Shown piece after piece: positions 30,850 to 45,600 of a stretch of 64,000 nt of DNA. This stretch comes from Bombyx mori. Lineage: Eukaryota; Arthropoda; Insecta; Lepidoptera; Bombycidae. The stretch is from contig NC_085131.1 of NCBI RefSeq assembly GCF_030269925.1, forward strand, positions 4,602,001 to 4,666,000, written 5' to 3'. The notes beneath the pieces are model-generated. The model ran no database searches. It was given only the letters and a program-made list of their open reading frames with translations, and was not told where the DNA came from. Both the position numbers and the translations under genes were made by a program. Position 1 is the first letter of the stretch. Each line of letters opens with the position of its first letter.

Positions 30850-31740
30850 TTGACTGTACATACTAATAAATTAGCCGGCGTAAAACAAAATCAATCCTTA
30901 TTTGAAGTGCATAAAACAAAATATAAGTAAAAAAGATGTCACCAGGTTTTTATGCATACAAGTTTTTTATGGAAGTACATCCATTACCAGTTACTACGAC
31001 AGTCTGTATTAATAAAGCAAACAATGACGATCATCGAATAAAGGTAAACATTGATTTATACGTACGTACGTTCTATTGATCACCTATTTGTTGCATGCGC
31101 TAGTAAATTGATAGTGCCGTGTGACCAAAAGGTTCGTTTGTATTGTTTGCCTCTATACACCAATTCTTTATGATTGATTAGATTGAATTGATATATTCTT
31201 CATAACTGTATAGAGGATATCCTCAGCCTTTTGAAAAATCATTTCAATACTTTTTTTCTTTCTTGTAAATGGTAAAAATTCAAAAACGAACACACGGTTT
31301 TAAAACTTCCCTCCACGGTGTTTCATGAGCGCTGTGACGTGATCTTCTTAAACAAGTTTTGAAAATAGTCCTCAGTATTTATAAGTTAATGACTGTACTT
31401 CTGGTACTGTTGATATCCGGCGGCGATCATTAGGCGTAGGTTTGGAAAATAATAATTGTCAGACAGAAAAACAAAAAAAGTAGACATTATTTAAAATGCC
31501 GAGATCTGTTGAACTTTGAAATTTATAATACCGAGCCATGTTTTTTGACATCTAAAGTAGATGAACATCCAATTAATCCATAGTTAGTACACTTAACATT
31601 TAAGAAATTACACGGCACAACTGTTGTTGAGCACTTACAAGAACTTATTGATTTCACGGTGAATTTCATTACCTACGCATCTTTCTTTGACTCCGATTCT
31701 TCGAAACGGAAAGCTCCGTAGTCGATTCAATTTCTTTTTG
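30850..31740. other. No gene recognised
   Basis: AT-rich intergenic sequence with no supported frame or repeat. Confidence 0.5.
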
Positions 31741-31741
31741 T

Positions 31742-32110
31742 TTTGTTACGTAAGCTGATAAGCCTTGAGAGGCTTTTTTTATGATTGATAGTTTACTGGT
31801 GGCCCGGAGGCCTTCCCAGTTTCACAAGGACAGGTGGGCGAGCAAGGACTTAGCCAGAAGGGGCGAGATTTGCTAACAGCTACCCGACCGCCTCCAAGGG
31901 AGACCTAACAACTCAAGAGTAGTTGCTTCGCGAATGAATCTACTTCCGGATCGGAATCGCGACCCACTTAGAAGATCCGGTGAGAAACTCAAAGGGCTGA
32001 TGCTTAGGTTAGGCTGCACGTCGAATTCTTTGCCGAGTTCGACGAGTACGGTTACCGGGGTCTCTACTTCTGCTGTTAGAGCGGAAGGCGTCTAATGCAA
32101 GGGTTATTGG
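31742..32110 (-). repeat. Diverged jockey-like LINE 3' tail (antisense)
   Basis: Contains AAGCCTTGAGAGGC, GGAATCGCGACCCA, AGAAGATCCGGTGAGAAACT and an antisense Arg-rich ORF end. An extra segment around 31860-31925 also occurs at 16670-16735. Confidence 0.65.
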
Positions 32111-32689
32111 ATCTAATGGAGCCTTGATAGGTTATGCCAGCATACGATTTAAACAGAATGGTGATACCTACCGTTTTATTGTACATATAATTTTATCTTG
32201 AAAATTGTACTCGATCACATGTATGATATGTACACATGTATGGTCCCTATAAGTAGTATCTACTAGTAGTATTGCAATTAAAACAACTTTAACGTTTTAA
32301 TTTCACGTCTTTTATTGTCCTTATACCTATTATTTCGGATATGTTCGGACTTCACTGTTTTCATGGTCGCGGCTACGTCTACGATTCGCGAAAACCGAAG
32401 GAAATACTAGTTTTAATAGTTCTGCGTGCGAAGAAAACCTTTGTCGTATCTCAGTATGACGACTAATACGCTGGGGTACCTATTTATTCAGCCACACAAA
32501 TAATTCCAACTCAACATTAAACCGAAGACCAAAGTGCTTCCTTATCACTATCTACTTATATAATTAAAAGTATTTTTTTTTATCTGTAACCAAGAACAAA
32601 TGTATAGAGCTATAATGAAACAACTATTTACTAAAACTCTGAAGTACACTCCCTACCTACAAAACCTTGATTTACAAATCAAAAACAAT

Positions 32690-32885
32690 ATTTTTTTTTT
32701 TTTATTGCCGTTGTCATTTATTGAACTTTGAAGATGGTTGGACGAACAACGCAAATCGCGGTATTCTCCTTGAGAATTGAGGTCTCAAGTCTCGTCTGTA
32801 TTGTCAACAGCTATCCTGCCTCTCAAACTGAATAGACAAGTTGATTATACCCGTGCATAGCGGTGGACTCTGTCCATTCTAGAAA
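32690..32885 (-). repeat. Very diverged Bm1-like fragment (antisense)
   Basis: Poly-T followed by motifs in the order of antisense Bm1 (GGTTGGACGAACAA ... TTGAGGTCTCAAGTCTCG). Confidence 0.35.
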
Positions 32886-32889
32886 ATTG

Positions 32890-33695
32890 GACATTATTGA
32901 AAAGCATAAAAATCACTAATGAAATCTCTTTTAGCGATACTTCACTAATTTATTATTATTTTATTAAATGTTTCCATTATTTTTAAAATCTATGCAACCT
33001 ACTCAAAGATGGTCTTTAATATAATTACCGAAATTAAAAACATATAGTAGGCTTCGTCGGCTACGGCGCGCCCAAGGAAAATTCCCTAGCTACACCCGTG
33101 ATTGTGCAATGGAAGGTTTTCCTATTGCCCTAAGGGATCCCAATAAATACAAATGTACCTATAAATAACTCAAAGAGAATAACTAATATTTTTCCTACGG
33201 TACTAAAAGAAATAAATACCAATTCTTTTATTCATTCCGTGTTATTAATAACTGAGACACGCCCTGCACATAATTTAAACTTCCAATAAAAATAATTCAA
33301 TTCACAACCATTATTGATCATATCCATTTAGGTGATGAGAGCCTTGCGTGCGAAAAATGACATTCTAATTTGAAAAAGTAGCTTCGGGTCGTGTATTCCA
33401 TTTGTTAATTACCAACAAACAATTTTATACTAATAAACATGACTAGGAATCTACAATCGTTCATTGAGCAAGCACGTCACAATAACAAAATTTACTTTTT
33501 CATTTACCCCTACCAATGTAAACACGTGCGTACAATACAAAGTTAGACCGGTATTCTCATGCTGTTTTAATGTTAACATCATATCATTCTTCGTTCAGCC
33601 TCACCGTGACATGTTCCATCGGAGCGTGAATCCTGAGTTTACACAAACCATTCATGACTATGATTACGAGATTCGTTAAAAATTAAAAATTTAAA
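32890..33695. other. Upstream region of the GPCR gene
   Basis: No coding sequence is supported. It is expected to contain the promoter and 5' UTR (and possibly a 5' exon) of the GPCR gene; no clear TATA box or initiator could be chosen. Confidence 0.4.
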
Positions 33696-36600
33696 ATGTC
33701 GGACTATTTTAATATGAGTGCGAGTAAAATGAGTGAAGGCCCAGAAATTCAATTGTTCAAGGATACGGGGAAAGAACAATTATTGAAATATCAACTTATT
33801 GCTTACATACTCGGAACATTGATTGTTTTAAGCAATCTTGTCGTTGTTGTATCGAGCGGATTGATACTAAAAAAAGGTCAGTATCCTTTAATAGTACCTA
33901 TTAGGATCTACATAAAATATAAAACAATCAATTGGACAATAGAACGAAATCTTTCTTTTGTTTGTTAACAAATATACCTATGTTTTTTGAATCATTCAAA
34001 GCAGTGACACTAGAGCGATAATTGAAAATTAATGACCTGAAAATTCTTCATAAGAAGAATGTAAATAGTTTTAACCACAGATAAAAGAAAAGAAAAAAAA
34101 GTTGTTAGATGTTGTTGAGACCGCAGTGTCACGGGTGCTAAATTTGTAATTTTAATTCAATAAAAAAGTACAAACGACCCACTTGTGACCACTATTTTCA
34201 TAAGTACCTAATTTAATTAGTAAATTAATATTCCAGTTCTCTACTTTTCGTTGAGTTAACAAGCTCTTCTTTTTCTTTTAGTTTTTTAGTATATTTAATC
34301 ATTTCGATCAAGAGGATTAGCATTTACCATCGTCCGCCGTATTTATTGTATTGTACAGTTTACCTGTATAAATAAAATACTTTTTTTTATCTTAGATACT
34401 TAGACGCCAAAACAACAAAATTATGATATTATCGTCGGTCCTTAGATAATTGTGGGATGTCTTGAAATTGCGGAAAATTATGTTGAAAGATTATATTATT
34501 ATGTCGATAGATAAAATCGCTTGAGGATTCACTTGTGAAGCTAATAAAAGCACATTAAAAATCTTGTTAGTTAATTGTTCCATTGCGGGGTCAAAAGCGC
34601 ACAAATGTAAATGCACACTTTGGTGTACTTTTTTTGTAAAATATTACATGTGTACTTCTTTCGGGATAATAAATAACCTATAAACAGGTAATAAGCTAAA
34701 CAGGTTCACCCTGGCTCTCGAATGATCTCTTAACAAATGTATCTGTAATTAGTTTAATCTGTTTTAAAAAAACGGACTACTAAGTAATTTCTAAAAAAAG
34801 GTCAAACTTCGTATGTCGCGGTTATTCTATTTCCGCGGACAGATCCAACTCTCTCCACACTTTCGTGACTTCAATTCCTCCAATTCCTCATTTGGAGTAC
34901 AATCCCTTGATATTTTAGAACTATGTAGAATATACTAATTTATTTACCCGCACAAGAACCAAGGTCCGCTCAAGGTGATCAAGGTATATGAAGAAAATTA
35001 TAAAGGTGATGATAAAAAATGCAAATATTTTATTAAAGACGATTTTCATTTAGGCCTTTAAGAGCCCTCTATGGAGAAGAGCTTAGTAGCCCTTGACTTT
35101 GACAACGCCTCAAACTCCTACTCCTCCTTGTTGATGTCTTCGGGCTCTGGTATAACCACTTAGCACCAGGTGGGCCGTGAGCTCGTCCATCCTTCTTAGT
35201 AATAAATAAAAGTACCGGTCCAATTTGATGAGTAGACGGCGCCGCCAATCTCATGAGGGACTGACCGCAAGTATGTGCATCCGCAAAGGTAGCCTTTTAC
35301 CATCGCGTCGGTTTGTCACCAATCCAATATAGGTACTTCCCAAAGTAACTATTCTCGGTCAGCACCTGCAACATTCGGAATGTTAGAGTTTCACGTCACG
35401 ATTCCCGCAGTCCCAGAAATAATGGATAATCCTGAAACACCTCATAGTAGAGCTATTGGGGACACAAAAAGAATTCTCGGGTAGTACCCAAATTTAGTAT
35501 TTTAAAAAAGTTGATATTTTCCATACAGCTGTGCGTTTCTGGTATATACCAGTCGGTCGTCGTGGCCTTAAGGATAAGACGTCCGGTGCATTCGTTGTTG
35601 CGATGCACCGGTGTTCGAATCCCGCAGGCGGGTACCAATTTTTCGAATGAAATACGTACTTAACAAATGTTCACGATTGACTTCCACGGTGAAGGAATAA
35701 CATCGTGTAATAAAAACAAAACCCGCAAAATTATAATTTGCGTAATCACTGGTGGACCTCTTGTGAGTCCGCACGGGTAGGTACCACCGCCCTGCCTATT
35801 TCTGCCGTGAAGCAGTAATGCGTTTCGGTTTGAAGGGTGGGGTAGCCGTTGTAACTATACTGAGACCTTAGAACTTATATCTCAAGGTGGGTGGCGCATT
35901 TACGTTGCAGATGTATATGGGCTCCAGTAACCACTTAACACCAGGTGGGCTGTGAGCTCGTCCACCCATGTAAGCAATAAAAATAAAATAAAAAAATATA
36001 TATATACAACAGCTACAAATAAATGAAATCCATAGGCTTTTTGTGTTATAATATTCTACAAGGACTATTATATTAAGGAATATACAGGAAATCGTATGAG
36101 TAGCTAAATGGAGTAGCTAGTGTAATTTTTTATAAAAGTTAATCTGAACTTAAATTTTAATCTTGAAATTTGGTGCTTTTTCTTTATTTTTAATTTGGGT
36201 ACCACCTACGAAATATTTTTTTTATTTTTTTTATTTTGAGTCCCCCTAATATTAGGTGTTTCAGGATTATCCATTCTTTCTGGGACACCCTGTCTAATGT
36301 TATGTGTATATGTATATGTTTTACATACGTTTTTAATTCGTTAATTTCCAAAATTCTTCCTCAAGTTTTTTGCGTTTTTTCATTAGAAAAATGTGTCTCA
36401 TCATCAAAAAGCCACACCTGGTTTCCTTTGAAAATAGTTCCGCAACGAAAATGATAATATGCACATAATTTTCACGTTAACTGTGTTAATTAATAGCAAT
36501 ACCAATCAAACTCTGTAAGATAATTTAACTTTTATTAGTGTAGTTATTTAAACTACGGCTTAATTGCTAAGCTACATCTTGTTTTTAAATCAACAACGAT

Positions 36601-39600
36601 TTAAATATAAACGATTAAAACAACTATCGGCTCCATTCAAATCAATCAATTACACATTACAACGCTTTTGACGTCATTGTGAATTCTCAACGATCGTTGT
36701 TTCAAAGAATTGTCAGAATAAGGTTTTTTGAAGCGTCTGCAAAAAAAGAACAAAACAAAAAGCTATTAATTCGGGTAGAATTTTGTTTGTATATTACAAT
36801 TGCCTATATTTTACAATACTAATTATTATTAGTCTCGTTATAAAGGGTTCAGATATATCTACTCTAGATATGAGATATGAGTTCTAAGGTCTCAGTATTT
36901 ACAGTACAACAGCTGCCCCACCTTTCAAATCGAAACGTATTACTGCTTCACAGCTGAAATAGGCGGGATGGTACCTACACGTGCGGACTTATAAGATGTC
37001 CTACCACCGGTAATTACCCATATTATAATTATGCGGGTTTGATTTTTATTACACGATGTTATTCCTTCACCGTGGAAGTCAATCGTAAGCATTTGTTTTC
37101 CTCACCTCTCTAAATTTCTTATAATTATTATTATTGTTACTATACATAGTAGACCGTTGTTGGTTTGAACTGGTGTCCCGGGCATCGAGGTAGAATCCCC
37201 AATTTTTTTCCTACCTAAGATGGCAGCCTTGAGAGCTGGGCTCTGAGCTCGCCCACCCATCTAAACAATAAAATATATATATTCGATAGAACGCAAACAT
37301 TTTCATTGACATTCACAGCCATTACGGAGTTTTCAATTAAACATAATTATGTGTCGTAAGTACCTATACTAAAATAATCTACTAAAACATACTGATTTGT
37401 TTCCAATCTCGAATACTTATATAAGTATTCGAACATCTACGTATATGCGGAAGCAACACCGCTGACCTAGAAGAGTAGGTTTGTCAAATATTTAATCATG
37501 TCATATTTTGATCAACATCAAGGCCAATGAAGCAGTAAAAGCTAATATTCCTTTATTAATACTAGGTATGAAGCAGCCGTTTTACAATACTGGCCATTTG
37601 AAACGTGATTTATGTTTGGGTGGCAAAAATAACCACTTCGCTAGCCGATAAGGGTGCATATTTTGATAGATTGAAAAAAAAAATAAAAAAAATACTGTAA
37701 CATTCTCTGTACTAAACGGTAATTTTCTTGGTAGACTCAAAATTATTCGCACTCGACTACTACATACTAATAGAAAATAGCTCTGTTACGTTTTCACGCA
37801 CAAACCGTTCAATTGGCTTTAACAAAATTTGGTATTGAAATAATTTGAACTCTAGAAAAGAATATACATTACATTTTATCCCACTGCTGAAGATTGATCT
37901 CTAATCACGCGTTATAAAAAATGTAATCCAGCATGTTAAATTACGAGCAGAAAGATAGTTACTTTTTAAAAAAACAGCGACAAAAAACTATTATTCTATG
38001 GTTCAATTATGAATGGCAAAGTAATGTTTTAAACAAGGCCGTTTCTTCATTTGAAAACTAAGCCTTACCAGCGATATCGTTGCGTATGGAAGTTTTAACT
38101 GACAAAAAAGTTAAGTAGGTACTTATGTAATAATTTTCCTTAACTTTAAAATACAAGCACACTTTAGTAATTTACTAGTGGTCCCGCAGTAGTCGAAATT
38201 CGACTATAATTAATTGGAATTGTAAGCTTGTACACTATTATGATTGTATTTTATACTTCTATAATCACAAATTTCGCCAAGACTAAACTATAAAAAAATA
38301 TTAACAAAGACAAACAATATTAATCTATTCTCAATTTGACAACAGACGTCAAGAACAAAAGTTTGACAATAAATAGTATGCATGCGTGTGTGCGTCAAAT
38401 ACCTGGTATGTAGTGTGTGTAATGTTTTCTTTATTGATTTAATGTAACTTTTATGCATTATTTTAAAAAAATATTAGCATTGTGCACTTCTTCTCTATAT
38501 TCTCTATAAGTGTGGAAAATTTCATACTCCTCCGTCCGCGCAATTTTCGTAAAAAGGGATACAAAGTTTTTGCTTCACGTATTAATATATAGATTCTCTT
38601 TGATTTTCACGAGCCTTTGAAATAATCAAAACTACTTTCACGGTTTAATCTCGCTTTTTTTTATTGTCATTATATTATTTCTGACTTTTCGCATACTTTA
38701 GTTGTTGTAGTCACGGACTAAAGCGTTATTCGTCGGCTTTTGAATATTCTGCTAACAACTACCATCTCCTCCTCCTTGCGTCGGTTTCCTCATTACTGAG
38801 GGTCGTGGTCATGGCCTTGAAACATTGTTTTTTATAGTGCACCGCCATCTGTTCCTATCTGCAGCTGAGTGCAGAGCATCGTGCACTGTGGTATCCAGGG
38901 CTGCACGAATTTGGTCCGTCCAACGGGTCGGGTTCCTGCCTCTTGGTCGCTTGCCCTCGACCTTTCCAGTGATTTATCTATTTGTCTAAAAATAATATTT
39001 CTAGACCTTAAAGAAAATATAGATAATATAATACATACAACATACAATATAATACATACAATATAATACATAATGCATACAACGCATTGTAATAATATCA
39101 ACAGAATACAAAATAAACTTAAAGTTGTCATTCGGGTTAGGTACCTAATCGTAACCATCCGTGCGAGGTCAGCATAATACCAATTATTTATTTTACCAAT
39201 AAAGGTAACTTATACGTATGAAGTGGCACTCCTATGTTTTTTGTTTTCGTAATTTCACTAAAACGTCGTATATGAGTTTATATAATACACCTATCTTCCG
39301 ATTTTCAAGGCGTGATCGGAGTGGTGATAAAGCCTACAGTAAAATTATTGTTCTCGATGGCGTAAAAGTTAATTAAAATTTGTATGCAGTTGGAACAGCG
39401 CCCCTAGCGGCAAACGTAGGCAAACGTTCCAACTTCATACAAATTTGATTTAACTTTTACGCTATCGAGAACGGTAAAAAAACTTGTACTAAGAACACAG
39501 CTGGGCCGTGAGCTCTATCATCCATCTAAGTAACAAAAAAATAATTAAAGTAACAAGAAAAATGTTGCGGTCGAATAATAATAAAAAACCCTCAACACGG

Positions 39601-42600
39601 CTTTTGCATTTTTATTAAATACTAGCGACCCGCCCTCGCTTCGCTTCGGAAACATTAAAACACACATGAAACCAAAAAAATAAAATAATTTTTTTTTTAA
39701 AAAAAGTAGCCTATTTTCTTCAGACACAATGTCGGCTTCTAATGGAAAAAGAATTTTTCAAATCGGTCCAGTAGTTTCGGAGCCTATTCGAAAAAAAACA
39801 AACAAACAAATCTTTCCTCTTTATAATATTAGTATAGATACTCGAGCATGACACTGTAATTAAACGCGAAGGTTTGATTTAAAATACACGATTTTGTAGG
39901 CCAATAAATTAATTCGCTAACAAATTACATACTGTTAATAGTACTTCACATATGTATGCCTAGCTAAGTAAATGAAATTACCTGGAAATACACATTTTTT
40001 ATACTATCATCATGCAAAGTTTTTTTACCCGCTTTATATTAGCTTCACTTGTATGTATGTTTGTAACTGACTCCTTTAGACGCGATTTTGACCCACTTTA
40101 AACGGCCAGATTTCATTCAAACTTTGTAGATTTATCGAGGACCGATGACAATACACTAATTTGATAATTTGAAGTCGTATTTATTTCATTTAGGACCGAA
40201 GATCGCTGGTCCAGACCTTGCCACTTAGTTTGACTGGGGCTTAACCAGCAATGGAAGGTTTACTAACAGCTGAAAGGCAGCCGCTTCGCGAGTGCATAAC
40301 TATCAATTACTATACAGTATACACGCTACGTCCAATACCGTCCCTAAAATACTAGCAACTACTTATACACAATTTTCACAGAATCGGATAGACGACCAAA
40401 CCATATTAAGCAAAATAGTCATTTTTAAATACTATAAGATTAATTAAAAACACCCACAACCTTCCTTTGCTTCAGTATGATAACTTATAAAGCCTTTATA
40501 CCTTTCAAGTTCAAATGCTTAAATTTCGAAGATCTATGCTTTTGACTTTGTAGCGGTCGCGTAACATAGAACAGCAGATATTTCACTAATGCCCGAACGC
40601 GCTAACGATATTTTCAAGATAGGTTTCCATCTGTACAAGTTCCAAAAAGTTACACTCGGACCGTCGAACTGCTGAGCAACTTTTACCGCTCGGTGGAAGA
40701 CCTTCCCCTTGTGGATTACCCTGTGTGGTGTCGTGGAACACCGGATAAGAACGAAGTTCCTTAATATAAAAATATTAATTTTAAGTTCTATTCGAGGTAT
40801 AAAGAAAATAAAACTGGAGGTTTCGCAACAACCCACGATTATTCGGTAACGTGCGAACTTATAGTGGTACACTTCATTCACGGTTGTTTACATAAGAGTT
40901 AGTGTATTGCGCAAACGAACACTCTGAGATCGTAGTTAATGAATGATAAAAAAATATGTTATTTTTGTACGTTATTACAAAGATAAGTCGTACTCTGTGT
41001 GCATTACTAATAAAATCTTACGTTACGGACGTTTTTTCCATAAGGAACTTCGTTCCAAAATTTAATAAAAACAAATCTAATGAAATACTAAAATAGTCAA
41101 TGAACGAAATAGAGCGATTAGTTAATAGTGGCGAAACTGCATGTTTCGTGTATTTAAAATTAACGACTAACAGTAGGATCTTAAAATACCTTCAAAACAT
41201 TGCAAGTTCTCCTTAAACTAGTTTGATCGTTATGAAAAAATCTGAATGTTTTTGTGACTTAATTTTGTTTGGTTGCTGAGCAAACTTCACACTTGGTCAG
41301 TGAAGCGAAATAATAAGTACCATATGAAATATAACGTCTTTTTATGATAATAATATATTCGCTTAAAAGGCTTCCAGCTTCTGGTTTCATATTCAAGACT
41401 AGTGGAGTGGCCCCGTAGTAGTCGAAATTCGACTATAATTAATTGAAATTATAAGTTTAAACACTATTATGGTTCTATTGTCAAACACTATTATAATTCG
41501 ATAATATAATCACAGTATTCGCCAAAAGTGCACTATTGATCAATAATATTAAAGACAAACAATATTAATTTATTTTCAGTTCGACCACAAACTTTAAACA
41601 ATAACAAAAGTTTCCCAATTGACAGTAAACAAAGAGTATATTTTTATGTATGTGTTTGTAGTGTGTGTATTGTTTTCTTTATTGATTTAAAGTATCTTTT
41701 ATGCATTATTTAAAAAAAAAATATTAGCATAGTGCACTCCTTTTCTATAAATATTCTTTATAAGTGTGAGAGATTTCATGCTCCTCCGTTCGCGCAATTT
41801 CCGGAAAAGGGGTACAAAGTTTTTGCTTCACGAATTTATATTTAGATATAGAAAGAAGAAACCTTGTAACATGAATAATATCAATTTGATCAATGGAAAC
41901 GGACAAGTGCTTTAATCAGATGTAGAATTCTGTTTTTAAATTTATTTATTTTTATTGCTTCGATGGGTGGACGAGCTCACAGCCCACCTGGTGTTAAGTG
42001 GTTACTGGAGCCCATAGATATCCACAACGTAAATGCGCCACCCACCTTGAGATATAAGTTTTAAGGTCTCAAGTATAGTTACAACGGTTGCCCCACCCTT
42101 CAAACCGAAACGCATTACTGCTTCACGGCAGAAATAGGCAGGGTGGTGGTACCCACCCGCGCGGACTCACAAGAGGTCCTACTACTAGTAATAAAATGAT
42201 CGCCATTAGTTAGATAACAAATAGGTAAATAATTTAAAAACGTTAACGATAGATAGTAGATAGGATATGGTACACGGGTAGGTACCACCGCCCTACCTAT
42301 TTCTGCCGTGAAGCAGTAATACGTTTCGGTTTAAAGGGTGGGGCAGCGGATATATTATAAAAACTGAGACCTTAGAACTTATATCTAAAGGTAGGTGGCG
42401 GTATTTACTTTGTAGATGTCTATGGGCTACGGTAACCACTTAACATCAGGTGAGCCGTGAGCTCGTCGACCATCCTAAGCCAAAAAAAAAACGAGTACAC
42501 ATATCCTGGCTGTTTCGCGTTAGGATACTCGTGTACATTTTGCTTCTTCGTCATTACACTCTTGTAGCCCAGAGTGGCTATGATATCACATATCATAACA

Positions 42601-45600
42601 CAGTGAAGAGTTTTACAAACCGGCGCTATTCTTCTCCTCCGGCTGCGCGTCTGAAGCTGTCGTGCAGGTAGAAAATTTTTTGGTCTGGTCAGTCCATCTT
42701 ACGGGAGATAGATCTCCCGTATATATAGATAGGTATAGAATACCTTTACTATGACAATAAAATGAAGTATATTATAAAATAAAAACTCATATAACTGCAA
42801 AATTCATAAATAACGTATTGGTCTTGTCCAGGACACCGTTCTCGTCGAACCCGTCGCCGCGTCGCTCCCGCCGAAGGGTTCAGCGAGTAAACTAACCCAT
42901 TGACACAGCCCACTGAGTTTGTCGCCGGATCTTCTCAGTTGGTCGCGTTTCCAATTCGATGGTAGATTCTGCGAAGCACTGCTCTTGTTAGGGCTAGTAT
43001 TAGCAACGCCCCCAGATTAGAGCCCCGTAAGCTCACTTACTCGCCCGGTGAATCTGGTATGACCCCTCGAAGTCACTAGAATAGGTAGGAAAAAAAAAAG
43101 TTCTTATTCATTGCCAAGCCTTCGCCGCGTTCAATCTTCGTAAAAAAATCCAACTAATCGACCCGATCGTTATCGTTCTAATCTGTAAACTACTCGTACT
43201 ATTTATGGTATCAAAAGACTATACGTTGAACATGAAGCGTATAAAACCTGTCCAATTAAATAATAGCATTAACAATATAAAGTCGTTCCTATTTTTTAAA
43301 CTCACAACCTGTTCTGCTAGTCTTTTTTACATCATATTACTTATACAGCTCATAATTTGTACATTTTACATTATTAACTGTTGTTTATTGTTCTATTTAC
43401 ATATGTCTAACATACTAAAAGCCTTAACCTGTCACAACATACCTATTATTACGACCATTTTCAATCGCTAGTTTCGTGCTAGTTAGTTTCGTTAGTTAAG
43501 AACTCTATTGCGGAGTTTACATTACGAAATTAGTGTCATGCATGTTGAACTCAGTTTCACGAAAGTAGTTTCGATATATGCGAAAGTAATTTCGTTAAAA
43601 AATTAGTGTCGCGAAATCCACAGTATCGCAGTAGCCATGGCGCCTTCAGCATCGAAGCTATAATTTGCTATATTCAATGTAGCTAAAGAAATGCTTATAT
43701 ACTTATAAAATTAAAAAAGGACTATCAAGAAAAAAAAAAGTTGGTAGATTCGAGGATGGTCAACAAGAAGGCATTAAGGTGCAATGAAGTTAGTCTCTGA
43801 ATTAGCAGATGAAGATCCTGAGAGTTATAAAAACTATTTTCGAATGAGTGAAGATAATTTTGATTTTTTACTGTAGGTTTTTCGGGTCCCAGGGACACCC
43901 TTGTCGCTGGTATTCATTAATAAGATCTAATTTTTTCCTGTACTCCATCGTTGGTTTGCCATTTTCAAGGCTTGAAGCGCGTCCGAACTAACAATACACA
44001 CGTCCGCACAGCGCAGGCCCTTTCGCGACATTAGTTTCACGTCGCGTCTACACTATGAAATTAGTTGTATGACACTAATTTCACCAAAAAATCGCGCAGG
44101 TCACGAAACTAATTTGCATGCATGAAATTAATGCATGCATTACGAAAGTATTAAATTACACGTGAAACTGTTGGTAAAACTAATGTCACGAAATTAGTTT
44201 CACGACACTAATTTCGTAATGTAAATTCGGCTTATTATAAGCTCTGGTTATATTATTGCCCAGCTATTTATGTTGTACCGTCAGCAAACTACCATCATGT
44301 CCATTAAATTTTTCAACCCCGGTAATTAGGTTGACCATTCATGCGGTCATTCCACTTATTCTTGTTTGCTAAAGTTATTCAGCATAAATAATGTTATTCA
44401 GGATGCGACTTGTAAACGGACGTAGAAAATAACACATAGGTGATAATTGAATATAATTGTAATGTGTATTTAAAGAAGGTCAGAAAATTGCGTGTATTTT
44501 ACGACTACAAGAGAATTTCTAAGGAATCGAGCAATTAAAAAATTAAGACTTATATTGAAGTGACAGATGAGCCAATTAGACAGTTTCAAGCTGCGTACTA
44601 AGTAGCGATTTTATAAAAAAACCTTGTATGATTTTGTTGTAGGTCAGAAACCAAAGAGCACGTACCTTCTGCTGGGCAATGTCTCGCTTGCCGACACAAT
44701 TGTCGGCTTTTCCCTTATATTCGGAATGTCTATGGAGAACACCATAAGTTCTAATGTACTATGCATCTTTCAAATTGGTAAGAACCAGCCTATTTCTCAT
44801 TTAAAAATGAAATTATAACCTAATTATTTAATAACCAGCTATTGAATAATCGTGGAATTGTTCCTCAGGTATGCTTGCTTGCCCTGTGATGGTGTCACTA
44901 TTCAGTGTTGGTCTAATAGCTGTCGATCGCTATATCTACATTCTGCACGGCTTGTACTACGGAAGATGGTTCAATACAAAAAGAGTAAGAATCGGTATAC
45001 TCTGCACGTGGATTATTAGTAAGTCGATTTATTGATTCAAATACATAAGTTAAATTTCACTGTTTTCTTTATTATCTTTCTCGTAGGTCTCACTTTGGGA
45101 TTCTTGCCTGCGACCGGCTGGAAAAACGAGGAGCTTTTGTATACAAGGTGTTATTATGTGGCACTGTTTCCTGGTATCTTAGTGTTGCTGAACTCTGTCC
45201 TTAGCATCATTCCAATTATTGTTGTGGCAGTGCTGTACTCTATTATACTGTTTAGAGCTTTGAAGAACGTGAAGAATCTTAAGGCCGCGAAAAATGATGA
45301 AAAACCAAAATTAGAAACACCTAAGCTAAGAATGTATCGTGGAACCGTTAACGAGAATAAAGTAAAAACACAGTTCTGTAGGAGTTCAACTAGTGTAAGC
45401 GATATTAGCGTTCACAGGAGTTCTTCGTTTCATTTAAGTCGAACGAATCAAACTCCAAAGTCGAGAATTAAAATATCTACAAAATCCAAAAGCATCGATG
45501 ATCTCACAAGTGACAATGCAAACATTCTACACGACTACCGTGACAGTAAAAATAATGATGGCCGAACGCACGAATCTGGACACGAATCCAAGTTCAGTGT

